NCBI RefSeq assembly: GCF_016834455.1
Contig: NZ_CP069213.1
Location: forward strand, 496,501-560,500
DNA from: Shewanella litorisediminis
GTDB taxonomy: Bacteria; Pseudomonadota; Gammaproteobacteria; Enterobacterales; Shewanellaceae
Direction: 5' to 3'
Length of the DNA: 64,000 nucleotides
The translations under genes were made by a program, and so were the position numbers. Of this stretch, positions 43,299 through 51,771 are shown one piece after another; the first letter of the stretch is position 1, and each line of letters begins with the position of its first letter. The notes under the pieces are model-generated. The model was not told where the DNA came from. It saw only the letters and a program-made list of their open reading frames with translations, and searched no databases.

Positions 43299-44354
43299 TT
43301 GAACGCACTCAGATTACTGGCCGGCAAAACCGCCATGAAACGGATCCGCGAGGAGGGGCTTAAGCCTGAGCTTTTCAGTCGTCTGCTGGCGGCGTCCGGT
43401 GGCCCTAAATGGCTTGGGATTACCGGGCTCGATAAGTATCTGTTCAGTGAGTTTTTTAAAGACCGTAAAACGCCGCTCTACACCCTGGGTGCCTCGTCCG
43501 GTGCCTGGCGTCTTGCCTGTTTGGCGCAGCAGGACGTGCTGGCAGCCTATGGCCGCCTGGAAGACTTTTATATCGGCCAACGTTATGACACCAAACCCAG
43601 CCGCGAAGAGGTCAGCCGCCAGGTCACAGGCATTGTGGCCGGTATTCTGGGCGATACAGGCGCCGCCGAGATCCTGGCCAACCCGGTATTTCGGTCGCAT
43701 TTTGTGGTGTGCCGTGGCCGACATTTAAATCGCGTTAATGGCAAGCTGCCCTTGGCACTTGGGCTTTCGGTCACGGCGGCCACCAATCTCGTCAGTCGTC
43801 GCAGTCTGGGTTGGCACTTTGAACGTCTGGTGTTTTCTCAGGCAGACAATGACTCCCACTTTCGTTTGCTCACCGATCTGCCCAGCCGTGACTGCAAGCT
43901 GAGCCAGGGTAATCTGGCGGATGTGCTGCAGGCCACCGGCTCCATTCCCTTGGTACTTGCGCCAGTTGGCCATATTGAGGGGGCGGGGCAGGGGCATTTC
44001 TATGATGGGGGTATTACCGACTACCATTTTGATTTTCCACTGGCGCAGCATCAGGGGCTCACCCTGTATCCCCATTTCTTCCCAACCATAAAGCCCGGCT
44101 GGTTTGATAAGTCGTTGCCTTGGCGCCGCGCCGTAGCTAATTATGATAACGCGCTGCTGCTGGTACCCAGTGCCGGGTTTGTTGCCTCCCTGCCCAATGG
44201 AAAAATTCCCGACCGGGATGATTTCAAAACACTGGATACGGCAAGCCGTCAGCGCAGCTGGCGAGAGGCGACGCAGGCCAGCGAGCGATTGGCTGAGGAG
44301 TTTGCCCGGGTGCTCCAGGGGGATCTCTCCCGTATTGAATCGTTTCCAGAATGA
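43299..44354 (+). CDS. Patatin-like phospholipase family protein
   Basis: This 351-residue protein has the GxSxG motif GASSG with S66 and the catalytic aspartate motif DGGITDYHF near residue 235, the patatin Ser-Asp dyad. The glycine-rich ASGGPKW near residue 33 is the oxyanion loop. The family hydrolyses acyl groups from lipids. The start is TTG at 43299, after CAAGGG; no ATG fits. Single gene. Confidence 0.85.
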   Translation: MNALRLLAGKTAMKRIREEGLKPELFSRLLAASGGPKWLGITGLDKYLFSEFFKDRKTPLYTLGASSGAWRLACLAQQDVLAAYGRLEDFYIGQRYDTKPSREEVSRQVTGIVAGILGDTGAAEILANPVFRSHFVVCRGRHLNRVNGKLPLALGLSVTAATNLVSRRSLGWHFERLVFSQADNDSHFRLLTDLPSRDCKLSQGNLADVLQATGSIPLVLAPVGHIEGAGQGHFYDGGITDYHFDFPLAQHQGLTLYPHFFPTIKPGWFDKSLPWRRAVANYDNALLLVPSAGFVASLPNGKIPDRDDFKTLDTASRQRSWREATQASERLAEEFARVLQGDLSRIESFPE

Positions 44355-44487
44355 AACAAATCACTGTGATTGCAGGTCTAATGCCTGAGACTGATTAATT
44401 TTTGTTCATTGAGGCTTGGTGCCTCTCAACTGCTAAAATTTGATCAGTTGAGTAGTGTTACTCCGCAGACCGTTGCAGGAGGTTACC

Positions 44488-45063
44488 ATGCAATCACAGG
44501 AAATGGCGTTACTGATCCACGACGCCTTACTGTTGCCAGATGGACGGCTTGAGTTGAGGATTGTTGAGCCGCGCTATTCGCGCATGGTGGCAGAAGTGTT
44601 CAAAGGGGTTTACCCTCTGGCCTTCGCGATGCACAAGGCCAACGGTCATCCGCCTTGCTATCCGGAAGCAACACAATGCGAGATCATCGACTTTAACCAG
44701 TTGGAAGACGACACCCTGAGTATCATCATCGAGGGGCGTCAGCGGGTGGAAATTCTCGCTGCCAGGCAGGAAAAAGATCTGCTCTGGAAGGTGAAGGCAG
44801 CCCCCTGCCACAACTGGGAAAAAGAACCCATAGACGGTGAGTTTGAAATCATCAGTGCGGCGCTGGAGCAGTTTTATCAGGTCAATCCGGATCTGTTTGG
44901 TCTGTACACTGATGTGCACCTTGAAGATGCGGCCTGGGTAAGCCAACGTTGGCTCGAGGTTTTGCCCATGTACAGCCAGGACAAATTCAAGCTGATTAAT
45001 CAGCCGGATTGTCACAAGGCCATGGACTTTGTGCTCAAACTCATTAAGTCCCACGCCGGATAG
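44488..45063 (+). CDS. LON peptidase substrate-binding (LonN) domain protein
   Basis: This 191-residue protein has only the N-terminal Lon domain (ALLIHDALLLPDGRLELRIVEPRYSRMV), without ATPase or protease domains. ATG 44488 is preceded by AGGAGG. Stand-alone LonN proteins may act as adaptors or binders; the role is unknown. It is followed at once by the RluA-family gene (TAGTG junction), so the two probably share a transcript. Confidence 0.88.
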   Translation: MQSQEMALLIHDALLLPDGRLELRIVEPRYSRMVAEVFKGVYPLAFAMHKANGHPPCYPEATQCEIIDFNQLEDDTLSIIIEGRQRVEILAARQEKDLLWKVKAAPCHNWEKEPIDGEFEIISAALEQFYQVNPDLFGLYTDVHLEDAAWVSQRWLEVLPMYSQDKFKLINQPDCHKAMDFVLKLIKSHAG

Positions 45064-45134
45064 TGCGCGCGGGGTGTTTGCCCCGCTTTCCCTTTGCCTT
45101 TACACTGGGCGCCCTCTTGCCAGGGAGCCTTTTT

Positions 45135-46064
45135 GTGTCTGAATTAACCGCTACGGCCCGTGCGGCCCAACCCTCTTATGTGGTCTTGCCAAGGGATAAT
45201 CCCAGCACCACAGTATTCGGATTTTTGTGCAGCCATTTCGCCCGTATCGGCGAAGCGGTATGGCGCACCCGAATTCTCGATGGCAAGGTGCATTGGCAGG
45301 ACGGCAGCCTGATTGATTTGGATACGCCCTACCGCGCCACAGCCCGGGTTTACTATTACCGTGAGGTGGTGGCAGAGACCAAAATCCCCTTCAGTGAAAA
45401 AATACTCTGTCGCAACGAGCATATGATGCTGGTGTTCAAACCGCATTTTTTGCCGGTCACGCCGTCGGGCAATTATGTCAATGAATGTCTGGTGCATCGG
45501 CTGCGGCTTGCCACCGGCATTGATACTATCAGCCCTGCCCACAGGCTCGACAGGGAAACTGCCGGGGTTATTCTGATGAGCCTGAATCCGGAAACCCGGC
45601 ATCAGTACCATCAACTTTTCTTAAATGGCGGGATACGCAAAGATTACGAAGCCATTGCCCGGCTAACGCCGGAACTCCTGGCACTGCATGGCGATGGGCA
45701 GGGTTTGCCGCAGCGCTGGACGGTGAAAAATCGCATGCAGCCGGCAGACCCATCGTTTTTGATGCAGGTTGTGCCGGGAGAGGCCAACAGTCACTCTGAA
45801 ATCGCCTTGCTCAAGGTGAAGGATGGCCGCGGTTTATTTGAGCTCAGCCCCATCACCGGGCGCACTCATCAGCTGAGGGTGCACATGCAGAGCCTGGGTA
45901 TGCCGCTGGAAAACGACCGTTTCTACCCCAGCCTGCAACCCCAATCGGCCGATAACTTCGATACTCCCTTAAAGCTGGTGGCCAGGCGACTCAGGTTTAC
46001 CGATCCCATCACCGGGGAAAAATTAGATGTGGGTTGTGATGGGTTTGCAGGTGAATTCAGTTAG
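45135..46064 (+). CDS. RluA family pseudouridine synthase
   Basis: GTG 45135 has AGGGA 8 bases upstream and gives 309 residues; an upstream GTG at 45063 overlapping the LonN stop is the alternative. The catalytic motif AHRLDRETAG has D139. The C-terminal GRTHQLRVHMQSLG is typical of the RluA/TruC family, which isomerises uridine in rRNA or tRNA. The target site is unknown. No S4 domain is apparent. Confidence 0.88.
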   Translation: MSELTATARAAQPSYVVLPRDNPSTTVFGFLCSHFARIGEAVWRTRILDGKVHWQDGSLIDLDTPYRATARVYYYREVVAETKIPFSEKILCRNEHMMLVFKPHFLPVTPSGNYVNECLVHRLRLATGIDTISPAHRLDRETAGVILMSLNPETRHQYHQLFLNGGIRKDYEAIARLTPELLALHGDGQGLPQRWTVKNRMQPADPSFLMQVVPGEANSHSEIALLKVKDGRGLFELSPITGRTHQLRVHMQSLGMPLENDRFYPSLQPQSADNFDTPLKLVARRLRFTDPITGEKLDVGCDGFAGEFS

Positions 46065-46296
46065 TTAGTCCATTATCATGGTTAGCGTCCAAGCAGGTAA
46101 GGTGTTCCTTGGTTCAGGCTTTGGCATCTTGACCTTAAGCATCACCACAGCGGTTTTAATTGCCTGTATACCCTTTTTATGCCCTGTTTATGGGGCGGTA
46201 TATGCATTTTTGCTTCTCAATCAAAGAGTGTGCCGCTCTCATAGCGAGAGCTCATTGGCGACCTGATGGAAAATGAAGCGCGGGAGACGATGTTAA

Positions 46297-47346
46297 GTGA
46301 AGGAAAGTTACGGTCCGTCGGACAAATCTCAGGCACCCACTGTGGATGCCGGCCCAATGGTTAACAACGATAGCCCAAAGCGGGGCGGTTATCGAGGCCG
46401 CTTGTACTGGCTGCTGGCCCTGGTCTTAGCGCCCTTGGTGTTGCTGTTGTGGCTTGTCGTCAAGCCATGGCTGTTTATTCTGGCGCCCGGCATAGTCACC
46501 AGTGAGCCTTTGGAGATGCGCTCGCCCGGTTCGGGCGTAGTCAGTGCTGTGTATCATGCCAGCGGTGATCTGGTGAGCACTGGAGAACCGCTGCTGGTGC
46601 TGAAAGACCCCGCCCTTGACGCGCAAATTCAGGGGCTCGAGCGCCAACTTACCCAGATGCAGCAATTCCGTGACCTGGGCGCCGAGATCAGTGCGCAAAT
46701 CGGGGAGAAAATCCGCGTCGCCGAAGAGGGGATGATTCGACAGGATGAACTCCTTTCCCAGTTTGAGAAATTCCGCGCCAAAGGCGTGGTGCCCACCGCA
46801 GATATGGCGGCAGTGCTGCAGGCGCATACCTCCGCCAAAATGGCGCTGGAGCAGGCAAGGGCAGAGCTTATCAGCGAACTTCAGCGCCAGCAGGAGTCAC
46901 GTCAGGCCGGTGTGGTAACCCAGAGCCGCCAAAGAATGGAACTTGAGCTATCCCGCCTAAAGGCGCTGCGTGAGCAGCTCACAATACGTGCCCCTTACGA
47001 TGCGCGGATTGCCGATATTCAGGTGCAGGTGGGTGAACAACTGGCCGTAGAGCGCCCACTGCTGTGGCTCTCGGGTCGTGACAGCCCTGTGGTGGTGGCC
47101 TACCTTGAACCCAAGTACCTTGACTATGTGGGCCAGGGTCAGCAGGCGAGCATCAGGCTGCCCAATGGTGAAAGCTTCAATGGACGTATTGAAGAGCCGA
47201 CCGAGCTGGTGAGCAAGTTGCCCAAGCAGCTGTCAGGCTCCTTAGACGGTGGAAAACCGGTGCTCAAAGTCACACTGACTCCGGCTGAACCCCTGTCGCT
47301 GGCGGTAGAAGGTGTGCCGGTGGAAGTCACCTTCGACCGCTTTTAG
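46297..47346 (+). CDS. HlyD family membrane fusion protein
   Basis: This 349-residue protein has one N-terminal anchor (about 35-58), split lipoyl segments (PGSGVVSAVYHASGDLVSTG and IRAPYDARIADIQVQVGEQL) and an alpha-helical hairpin (about 105-220). It resembles HlyD/YiaV-type adaptors. No transporter or channel gene is next to it, so its partners are elsewhere. Start is GTG 46297. A hydrophobic 62-codon frame lies upstream (46078-46266), which I do not support as a gene. Confidence 0.8.
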   Translation: MKESYGPSDKSQAPTVDAGPMVNNDSPKRGGYRGRLYWLLALVLAPLVLLLWLVVKPWLFILAPGIVTSEPLEMRSPGSGVVSAVYHASGDLVSTGEPLLVLKDPALDAQIQGLERQLTQMQQFRDLGAEISAQIGEKIRVAEEGMIRQDELLSQFEKFRAKGVVPTADMAAVLQAHTSAKMALEQARAELISELQRQQESRQAGVVTQSRQRMELELSRLKALREQLTIRAPYDARIADIQVQVGEQLAVERPLLWLSGRDSPVVVAYLEPKYLDYVGQGQQASIRLPNGESFNGRIEEPTELVSKLPKQLSGSLDGGKPVLKVTLTPAEPLSLAVEGVPVEVTFDRF

Positions 47347-47381
47347 TGGTTGAGCATAATCTCGACCAATAGAGCATCAGT

Positions 47382-47408
47382 GAGCCCCGCATTGCGGGGC
47401 TATTTGTT
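47382..47408 (+). terminator. Intrinsic terminator after the HlyD gene
   Basis: GCCCCGC pairs with GCGGGGC around ATT, followed by TATTTG. It lies between convergent genes. Confidence 0.75.
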
Positions 47409-47450
47409 GGCGATGTTCCAGGGTGTCATCTCAAACCGGGGCAAAGCGTG

Positions 47451-49328
47451 TCAGTGTTCCCGTGGCGGCAGAAACTCGGTCTGGCTCATGTCGGCATGCA
47501 GCACCGCAATGCGGCTGGGGGCGCCGGAGTCAGACAGGTGAACCAGGCCAATACCACTTTGATTAACCAAGCGTTTGCTGGGTTCACCATTGGGTCTTCG
47601 GCCACGAATAAGCATGCGTTTGCGCTTGGTAAACAGGTTCAGCGGCGAGAAATAACCATAGAGCCAGCCATTCAATTTATCGAACCAGGGCAACAGCTTT
47701 TCAGGGAACTGATTTTTAATGCCGCTGGAGGTAATTTGATAAATATTGGGGCTGGCGTGGCGAAAACGAATACGCACATCGTAAGCGAAGGAGTAGTGCA
47801 CGTCCCCTGAGAGAATAATGAACTCCTGGGGGGTTTTTCGGTGCATAAACATAGCCAGCAGGGCACCCGCGGCGCCGGGGTGCGCCATCCAGTTTTCGGC
47901 ATCCACGAGCAGTGAACCACCGAGCAGGGTCGCGGTGCGCTGCACGGCTTCAATCAGCTTGACCCCGAACATGGGCGCCGGCGAGACAATAATCACTTTC
48001 TCCTGCCCAATCAGTTGTTGCTGAAAGTCCATCAGGGCTTCCCAGTCCATTAGCCCTGACGGTTTGGCGAGGTTGGACTCACTGCGCCAGCGGCGGGTTC
48101 GCGTATCCAGCACCACCAGTCTGGGCGAGGTTTCCAGGTGAAAATGCCAGTCTTCAAACCTAAGTAGCTTATCTATGACGGCGTCCTGCGCCGATGCCAC
48201 CAATCTTGGCGCTGCCAGCATGCCCTTGAGTTCGGCCATCAATGACTCAAACTTTTGCGGTGCATTGCCAATGGCCTGAAACAGGCAATAGCTCAGCAGG
48301 GCATTCCCGATGATTCGCTTGGAAAAGCCGTGGCCGTAGGCCGCTTCTTCCCATTTGGCGGTGAGGTTCCAATCATCTGTAATGTCATGATCGTCAAAAA
48401 TCATGTAAGTGGGCAGGTGGGCCATCAGCCGCCTTACCTGAGTGAGCCCGGCCCGAAAGGCCAGCAGATGATCCCACTCGTTTTGCCACTGAACCAGACG
48501 TTTCCCAGTCAGTCCCTCGGGCGACTTGGGAATGTCAATCAGATGCCAGAGCTCCGGTGACCACACCAGTAAATACAGTGCCGTCATTTCGGCAAAGCTC
48601 ACCAGGTGGTTGTCGGCAATGGAGGAGGTAAAAATCGGGTGATTGATATACCAGCGCCACAGCGCCGTCTTGGCTGGATATTGGGTATGGGGCAAGAGCC
48701 GCTTGTATCTCTGGTACATGTGCACTGGCGCGTAATCGATATTGTCGCTGCCAGCCACGGGCGCGCCGACAAAGTCTTCCTGCCTGAGCTTAAGTAAATC
48801 AATTACCTGCCTTATGGCCCACAGCATGGGGCCGGCGACATCGTCGATATAGACCTGATCGCCACTCAGCATCAGCAGTGCAGGCCGCTCCGATGTTCCC
48901 TCGGCCAATAAGGTGTCGGCTGCCACCAGAGCATCACTGCTGTGATGGTGAGGATTGCGACAACTGCCATGCAGCAGCGAATGAATATTGCGGCTGTAAA
49001 TAAGATGGGGCAGGGTTTGTCCGGGGTAACAAAGGCCATCCAGCTCGCCAAGCAGGCTCTTTTCGCCCTCGGTAAGATTGTACGAGATAGGTTTTCCTTC
49101 AGGCAGCAGCGCGTCGCCAGAGACTGTCAGCAGGTACATCCATGCTGCCTCCCCCAAAGGGATTTCGTCGATATGTGGCTGATGTACTTCGCCATTCAGG
49201 GTAAGCGCAGGTGTATGCAAGGGGCGAGAACTGACCAGCCACAGCGTCAGGGTGCTTGGGTCGCAGTGACGAACAATGGGGCCGGCTATCAGGGTGGAAA
49301 GTGAGTTCTGTGCTTGGCTGCTGTCCAT
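47451..49328 (-). CDS. PhoD-like metallophosphatase family protein
   Basis: The preferred start is ATG 49328 (625 residues). The frame is open farther upstream without a site. Metal-binding motifs of the PhoD-like fold are SGDQVYIDD (about 153), DDHDITDDW (about 309) and SGDVHYSF (about 509). It is a cytoplasmic-looking protein: no signal peptide is seen, unlike secreted PhoD. Substrate unknown. This subgroup is often described as an alkaline phosphatase D-like protein. Confidence 0.82.
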   Translation of the reverse strand: MDSSQAQNSLSTLIAGPIVRHCDPSTLTLWLVSSRPLHTPALTLNGEVHQPHIDEIPLGEAAWMYLLTVSGDALLPEGKPISYNLTEGEKSLLGELDGLCYPGQTLPHLIYSRNIHSLLHGSCRNPHHHSSDALVAADTLLAEGTSERPALLMLSGDQVYIDDVAGPMLWAIRQVIDLLKLRQEDFVGAPVAGSDNIDYAPVHMYQRYKRLLPHTQYPAKTALWRWYINHPIFTSSIADNHLVSFAEMTALYLLVWSPELWHLIDIPKSPEGLTGKRLVQWQNEWDHLLAFRAGLTQVRRLMAHLPTYMIFDDHDITDDWNLTAKWEEAAYGHGFSKRIIGNALLSYCLFQAIGNAPQKFESLMAELKGMLAAPRLVASAQDAVIDKLLRFEDWHFHLETSPRLVVLDTRTRRWRSESNLAKPSGLMDWEALMDFQQQLIGQEKVIIVSPAPMFGVKLIEAVQRTATLLGGSLLVDAENWMAHPGAAGALLAMFMHRKTPQEFIILSGDVHYSFAYDVRIRFRHASPNIYQITSSGIKNQFPEKLLPWFDKLNGWLYGYFSPLNLFTKRKRMLIRGRRPNGEPSKRLVNQSGIGLVHLSDSGAPSRIAVLHADMSQTEFLPPREH

Positions 49329-49543
49329 AGATGCGGTTTTTGGAGACCTCAATGCGGCGCGCCTGACTGACGGCGGACAAATAGTGCCCCAAGGGTAAAA
49401 AAAGCGCGCTGCGGCCACAAGATCTGAGGCGTATTTAATCGTAAGCTGATGTAAAGCCAAGTCTTGCCGTGCTAGGCTTTGACCATTCTTTGCCTGGCTA
49501 ACATGTGGCAGGCGCGACTCAGGGGCGATTCAGGAGGTTGTTA

Positions 49544-50449
49544 ATGGCAAACATCATGGTAACGGGTGCAACTGGGCTTCTGGGCCGCGCTGTGGTCAGG
49601 GCATTAGCCGTCAGCCACACAGTCACAGGCACAGGTTTCAGCCGCGCCACCGATGGCATTATCCGACTGGATTTAACCGATGCCAACGCAGTAAGTACCG
49701 CAGTGGCCGATATCGCGCCTCAGGTGATAGTGCACTGCGCCGCCGAGCGCAGGCCCGATGTGTCGGCACAAAACCCGGACGCCGCCAAGGCACTTAATTT
49801 GTCGGCCACCGAGGCTCTGTGTCAGGCCGCCAAGGCCTGTGGTGCCTGGCTCATTTATATCTCCACCGACTATGTGTTCGATGGCACCGAGCCGCCCTAC
49901 AGTGAAGATGCCGCCCAAAATCCGGTGAACTTTTATGGCGAAACCAAATTGATGGGCGAGCAGGCGGTTAAGCGCCTGATGCCCGATGCCGCCATACTGC
50001 GACTGCCAATTTTGTACGGAGAAGTCGAGCGCCTTAATGAGTCGGCGGTGTTGGTGCTGATTGAGCAACTTTTGGATTATCAAAAACAAGGGGTGGATGA
50101 CTGGGCCATTCGCAGGCCAACTTCCACTGCGGATATTGCCGATGCCATCAATGGCATGATTGGTAAGCATCTCGGGGGCGAGACAATCAGCGGCATCTAC
50201 CATTTCAGTGCTGCCGAGACCATGACCAAGCACGGCATGATAGTCGCGCTGGCAGAAGTGTTGGGTAAGGACAGCGGCCATTTGATAGCCCAGTCGAGCC
50301 CTGTGGATACCGCCAGGCGGCCAAGGGATTGCACCTTAAGCTGCCAGCGGATGGAGGCCTTGGGACTCCTGAAGACCCGGCCTTTCAAAGAAGCGGCGGC
50401 CGAGGCGCTTGCAGCCTCACAGGCAGCGCTGGCCAAGGCTGGCAGTTGA
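49544..50449 (+). CDS. SDR family protein, RmlD/MAT2B-like dTDP-4-dehydrorhamnose reductase homologue
   Basis: ATG 49544 follows CAGGAGG. The 301-residue protein has the NAD(P) motif VTGATGLLG, catalytic YGETK (YxxxK) and the STDYVFDG motif, which is typical of RmlD. In bacteria RmlD makes dTDP-rhamnose; the MAT2B branch binds S-adenosylmethionine synthetase. No rml genes are nearby, so the role is unclear. A terminator follows. Confidence 0.85.
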   Translation: MANIMVTGATGLLGRAVVRALAVSHTVTGTGFSRATDGIIRLDLTDANAVSTAVADIAPQVIVHCAAERRPDVSAQNPDAAKALNLSATEALCQAAKACGAWLIYISTDYVFDGTEPPYSEDAAQNPVNFYGETKLMGEQAVKRLMPDAAILRLPILYGEVERLNESAVLVLIEQLLDYQKQGVDDWAIRRPTSTADIADAINGMIGKHLGGETISGIYHFSAAETMTKHGMIVALAEVLGKDSGHLIAQSSPVDTARRPRDCTLSCQRMEALGLLKTRPFKEAAAEALAASQAALAKAGS

Positions 50450-50485
50450 ACTGTCCCTCGACCCCAAGGGCGTTAACGCGCCAAT

Positions 50486-50515
50486 GAAAAAGGGGCCATT
50501 CGGCCCCTTTTTTTG
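50486..50515 (+). terminator. Bidirectional terminator between the SDR and terC genes
   Basis: AAAAAGGGGCC pairs with GGCCCCTTTTT around ATTC, with a longer T-run after. Confidence 0.9.
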
Positions 50516-50548
50516 TTAACTCGCCGCTATCCAGAAGCGGGCAGTGTC

Positions 50549-51499
50549 TTATTCAAACCTGGCGGGTTTATCGCGGTTCACCCACAGGCTCAGCAGCATG
50601 GAGCCCACCAGAATGGTGCCCACCACACCCAGTGCCACGGTAATCGGCAGGTGGAACACATCAATCAGCATCAGTTTAAAGCCGATAAACACCAGGATGA
50701 TGGCAAGACCGTACTTGAGCAGGCTGAACTTCTCGGCCGCGCCCTGCAGCAGAAAGTACATGGCCCGCAGACCCATGATGGCGAAGATGTTGGAGGTGAG
50801 CACGATAAAGGGGTCTGTGGTCACGGCGAAGATGGCCGGGATACTGTCCACCGCAAAGATAAGGTCGCTTATCTCTACCAAAATCAGCACCAAAAACAGT
50901 GGCGTGGCGTACTTCACCCCTTCGCGCAGCACAAAGAAGCGCTCGCCCTCGAGATGTTCGGTCAGCTTCATTTTGCTGCGAAGCCAGAGCAGCCCGCGAT
51001 TGGTGGAGAGGTCAGTTTCCTTGTCGGCGGTCAGCAGCATTTTCACGCCGGTGAACACCAGGAAGGCGCCAAACACATACAAAAGCCAGTGGAACTGATT
51101 AATCAGCCAGATGCCGCCAAACACCATACCGGCGCGCATCACAATGGCGCCCAGCACGCCGTACAGCAGCACCCGACGTTGCAGCTCGGGTGGAATGGCA
51201 AAGTAAGAGAAAATCATCAACCAAACGAAGACGTTGTCCACGGCCAGTGCTTTTTCAATTACATAGGCAGTCAAAAATTCCAGCGCCTTGGCATTGGCAA
51301 TCTCACGGCCAACCGAGTAATCAAGCCAGGCCCAGACGCCGGCGTTGAACCCCATGGCCACCACAAACCACACCAGCGACCAGGTCAGCGCCTCTTTCAT
51401 CGAGACTTTATGACTCTTGCCACCTACAAACTTGATATCGACCCACAAGAGAGTCAGCACTATGGCCGCAAATGCAGCCCACAACCACCAGGTTTCCAC
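50549..51499 (-). CDS. alx: TerC family membrane protein, Alx-like (manganese exporter)
   Basis: The start is GTG 51499 with GGGAG about 8 bases upstream; a longer frame begins inside the upstream terminator and is not used. The 316-residue, nine-segment protein matches E. coli Alx in length and in AVDNVFVWLMIFSYF and FAVDSIPAIFAVTTDPFIVL. Alx/TerC proteins export manganese and respond to alkaline pH in E. coli. The upstream leader holds a yybP-ykoY manganese riboswitch and a terminator, so control by Mn is likely here too. Confidence 0.92.
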   Translation of the reverse strand: METWWLWAAFAAIVLTLLWVDIKFVGGKSHKVSMKEALTWSLVWFVVAMGFNAGVWAWLDYSVGREIANAKALEFLTAYVIEKALAVDNVFVWLMIFSYFAIPPELQRRVLLYGVLGAIVMRAGMVFGGIWLINQFHWLLYVFGAFLVFTGVKMLLTADKETDLSTNRGLLWLRSKMKLTEHLEGERFFVLREGVKYATPLFLVLILVEISDLIFAVDSIPAIFAVTTDPFIVLTSNIFAIMGLRAMYFLLQGAAEKFSLLKYGLAIILVFIGFKLMLIDVFHLPITVALGVVGTILVGSMLLSLWVNRDKPARFE

Positions 51500-51510
51500 G
51501 AGTAATACTC

Positions 51511-51547
51511 CCAAAACAAAAACAGCCTGTACCTGACGGTACAAGCT
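51511..51547 (-). terminator. Expression-platform terminator of the terC riboswitch
   Basis: On minus, AGCTTGTACC pairs with GGTACAGGCT (51524-51547) around GTCA, followed by GTTTTTGTTTT. It lies between the aptamer and the terC start, so the riboswitch probably controls transcription termination. Confidence 0.88.
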
Positions 51548-51557
51548 GCTCTGAATT

Positions 51558-51667
51558 GGAGATACACCTTGCCCGTCGGCAAGGTCTCACTTACAGCCTG
51601 TTGGCTGCCCGGTTGCCGGGTGCAAAGCACCGTCATGACGACAAACCGGCGAGAAGTTACTCCCCTT
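51558..51667 (-). ncRNA. yybP-ykoY (Mn2+) riboswitch aptamer
   Basis: Reading minus, AAGGGGAGTAAC, then CGTCATGACG, then CCGGCAACCGGGCAGCC and finally GTGAGACCTTGCC with the closing GTATCTCC match the yybP-ykoY consensus elements, including the conserved GGGGAGTA and GAGACC. It precedes a terminator and the alx/terC gene, the usual gene partner. Manganese is the known ligand. Confidence 0.9.
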
Positions 51668-51735
51668 GTTGGCGCTTACTCTATCAGTGCCGAAGCGGCT
51701 GCGCCAGTGGCTGATACAAAAATAGTCGCCAATAA

Positions 51736-51761
51736 AAAAGCCACCTCAAGGGTGGCTTTTC
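51736..51761 (-). terminator. Intrinsic terminator after deaD
   Basis: AAAGCCACC pairs with GGTGGCTTT around CTTGA on minus, followed by a T-run. It is 11 bases beyond the deaD stop. Confidence 0.85.
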
Positions 51762-51771
51762 TTAACAGGAA

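Noticed and set aside
46078..46266. 62-codon hydrophobic frame before the HlyD gene
   Set aside because: It has no ribosome site, no recognisable family, and lies in a gap where a promoter is expected. It could be a small membrane protein, but I cannot support it.
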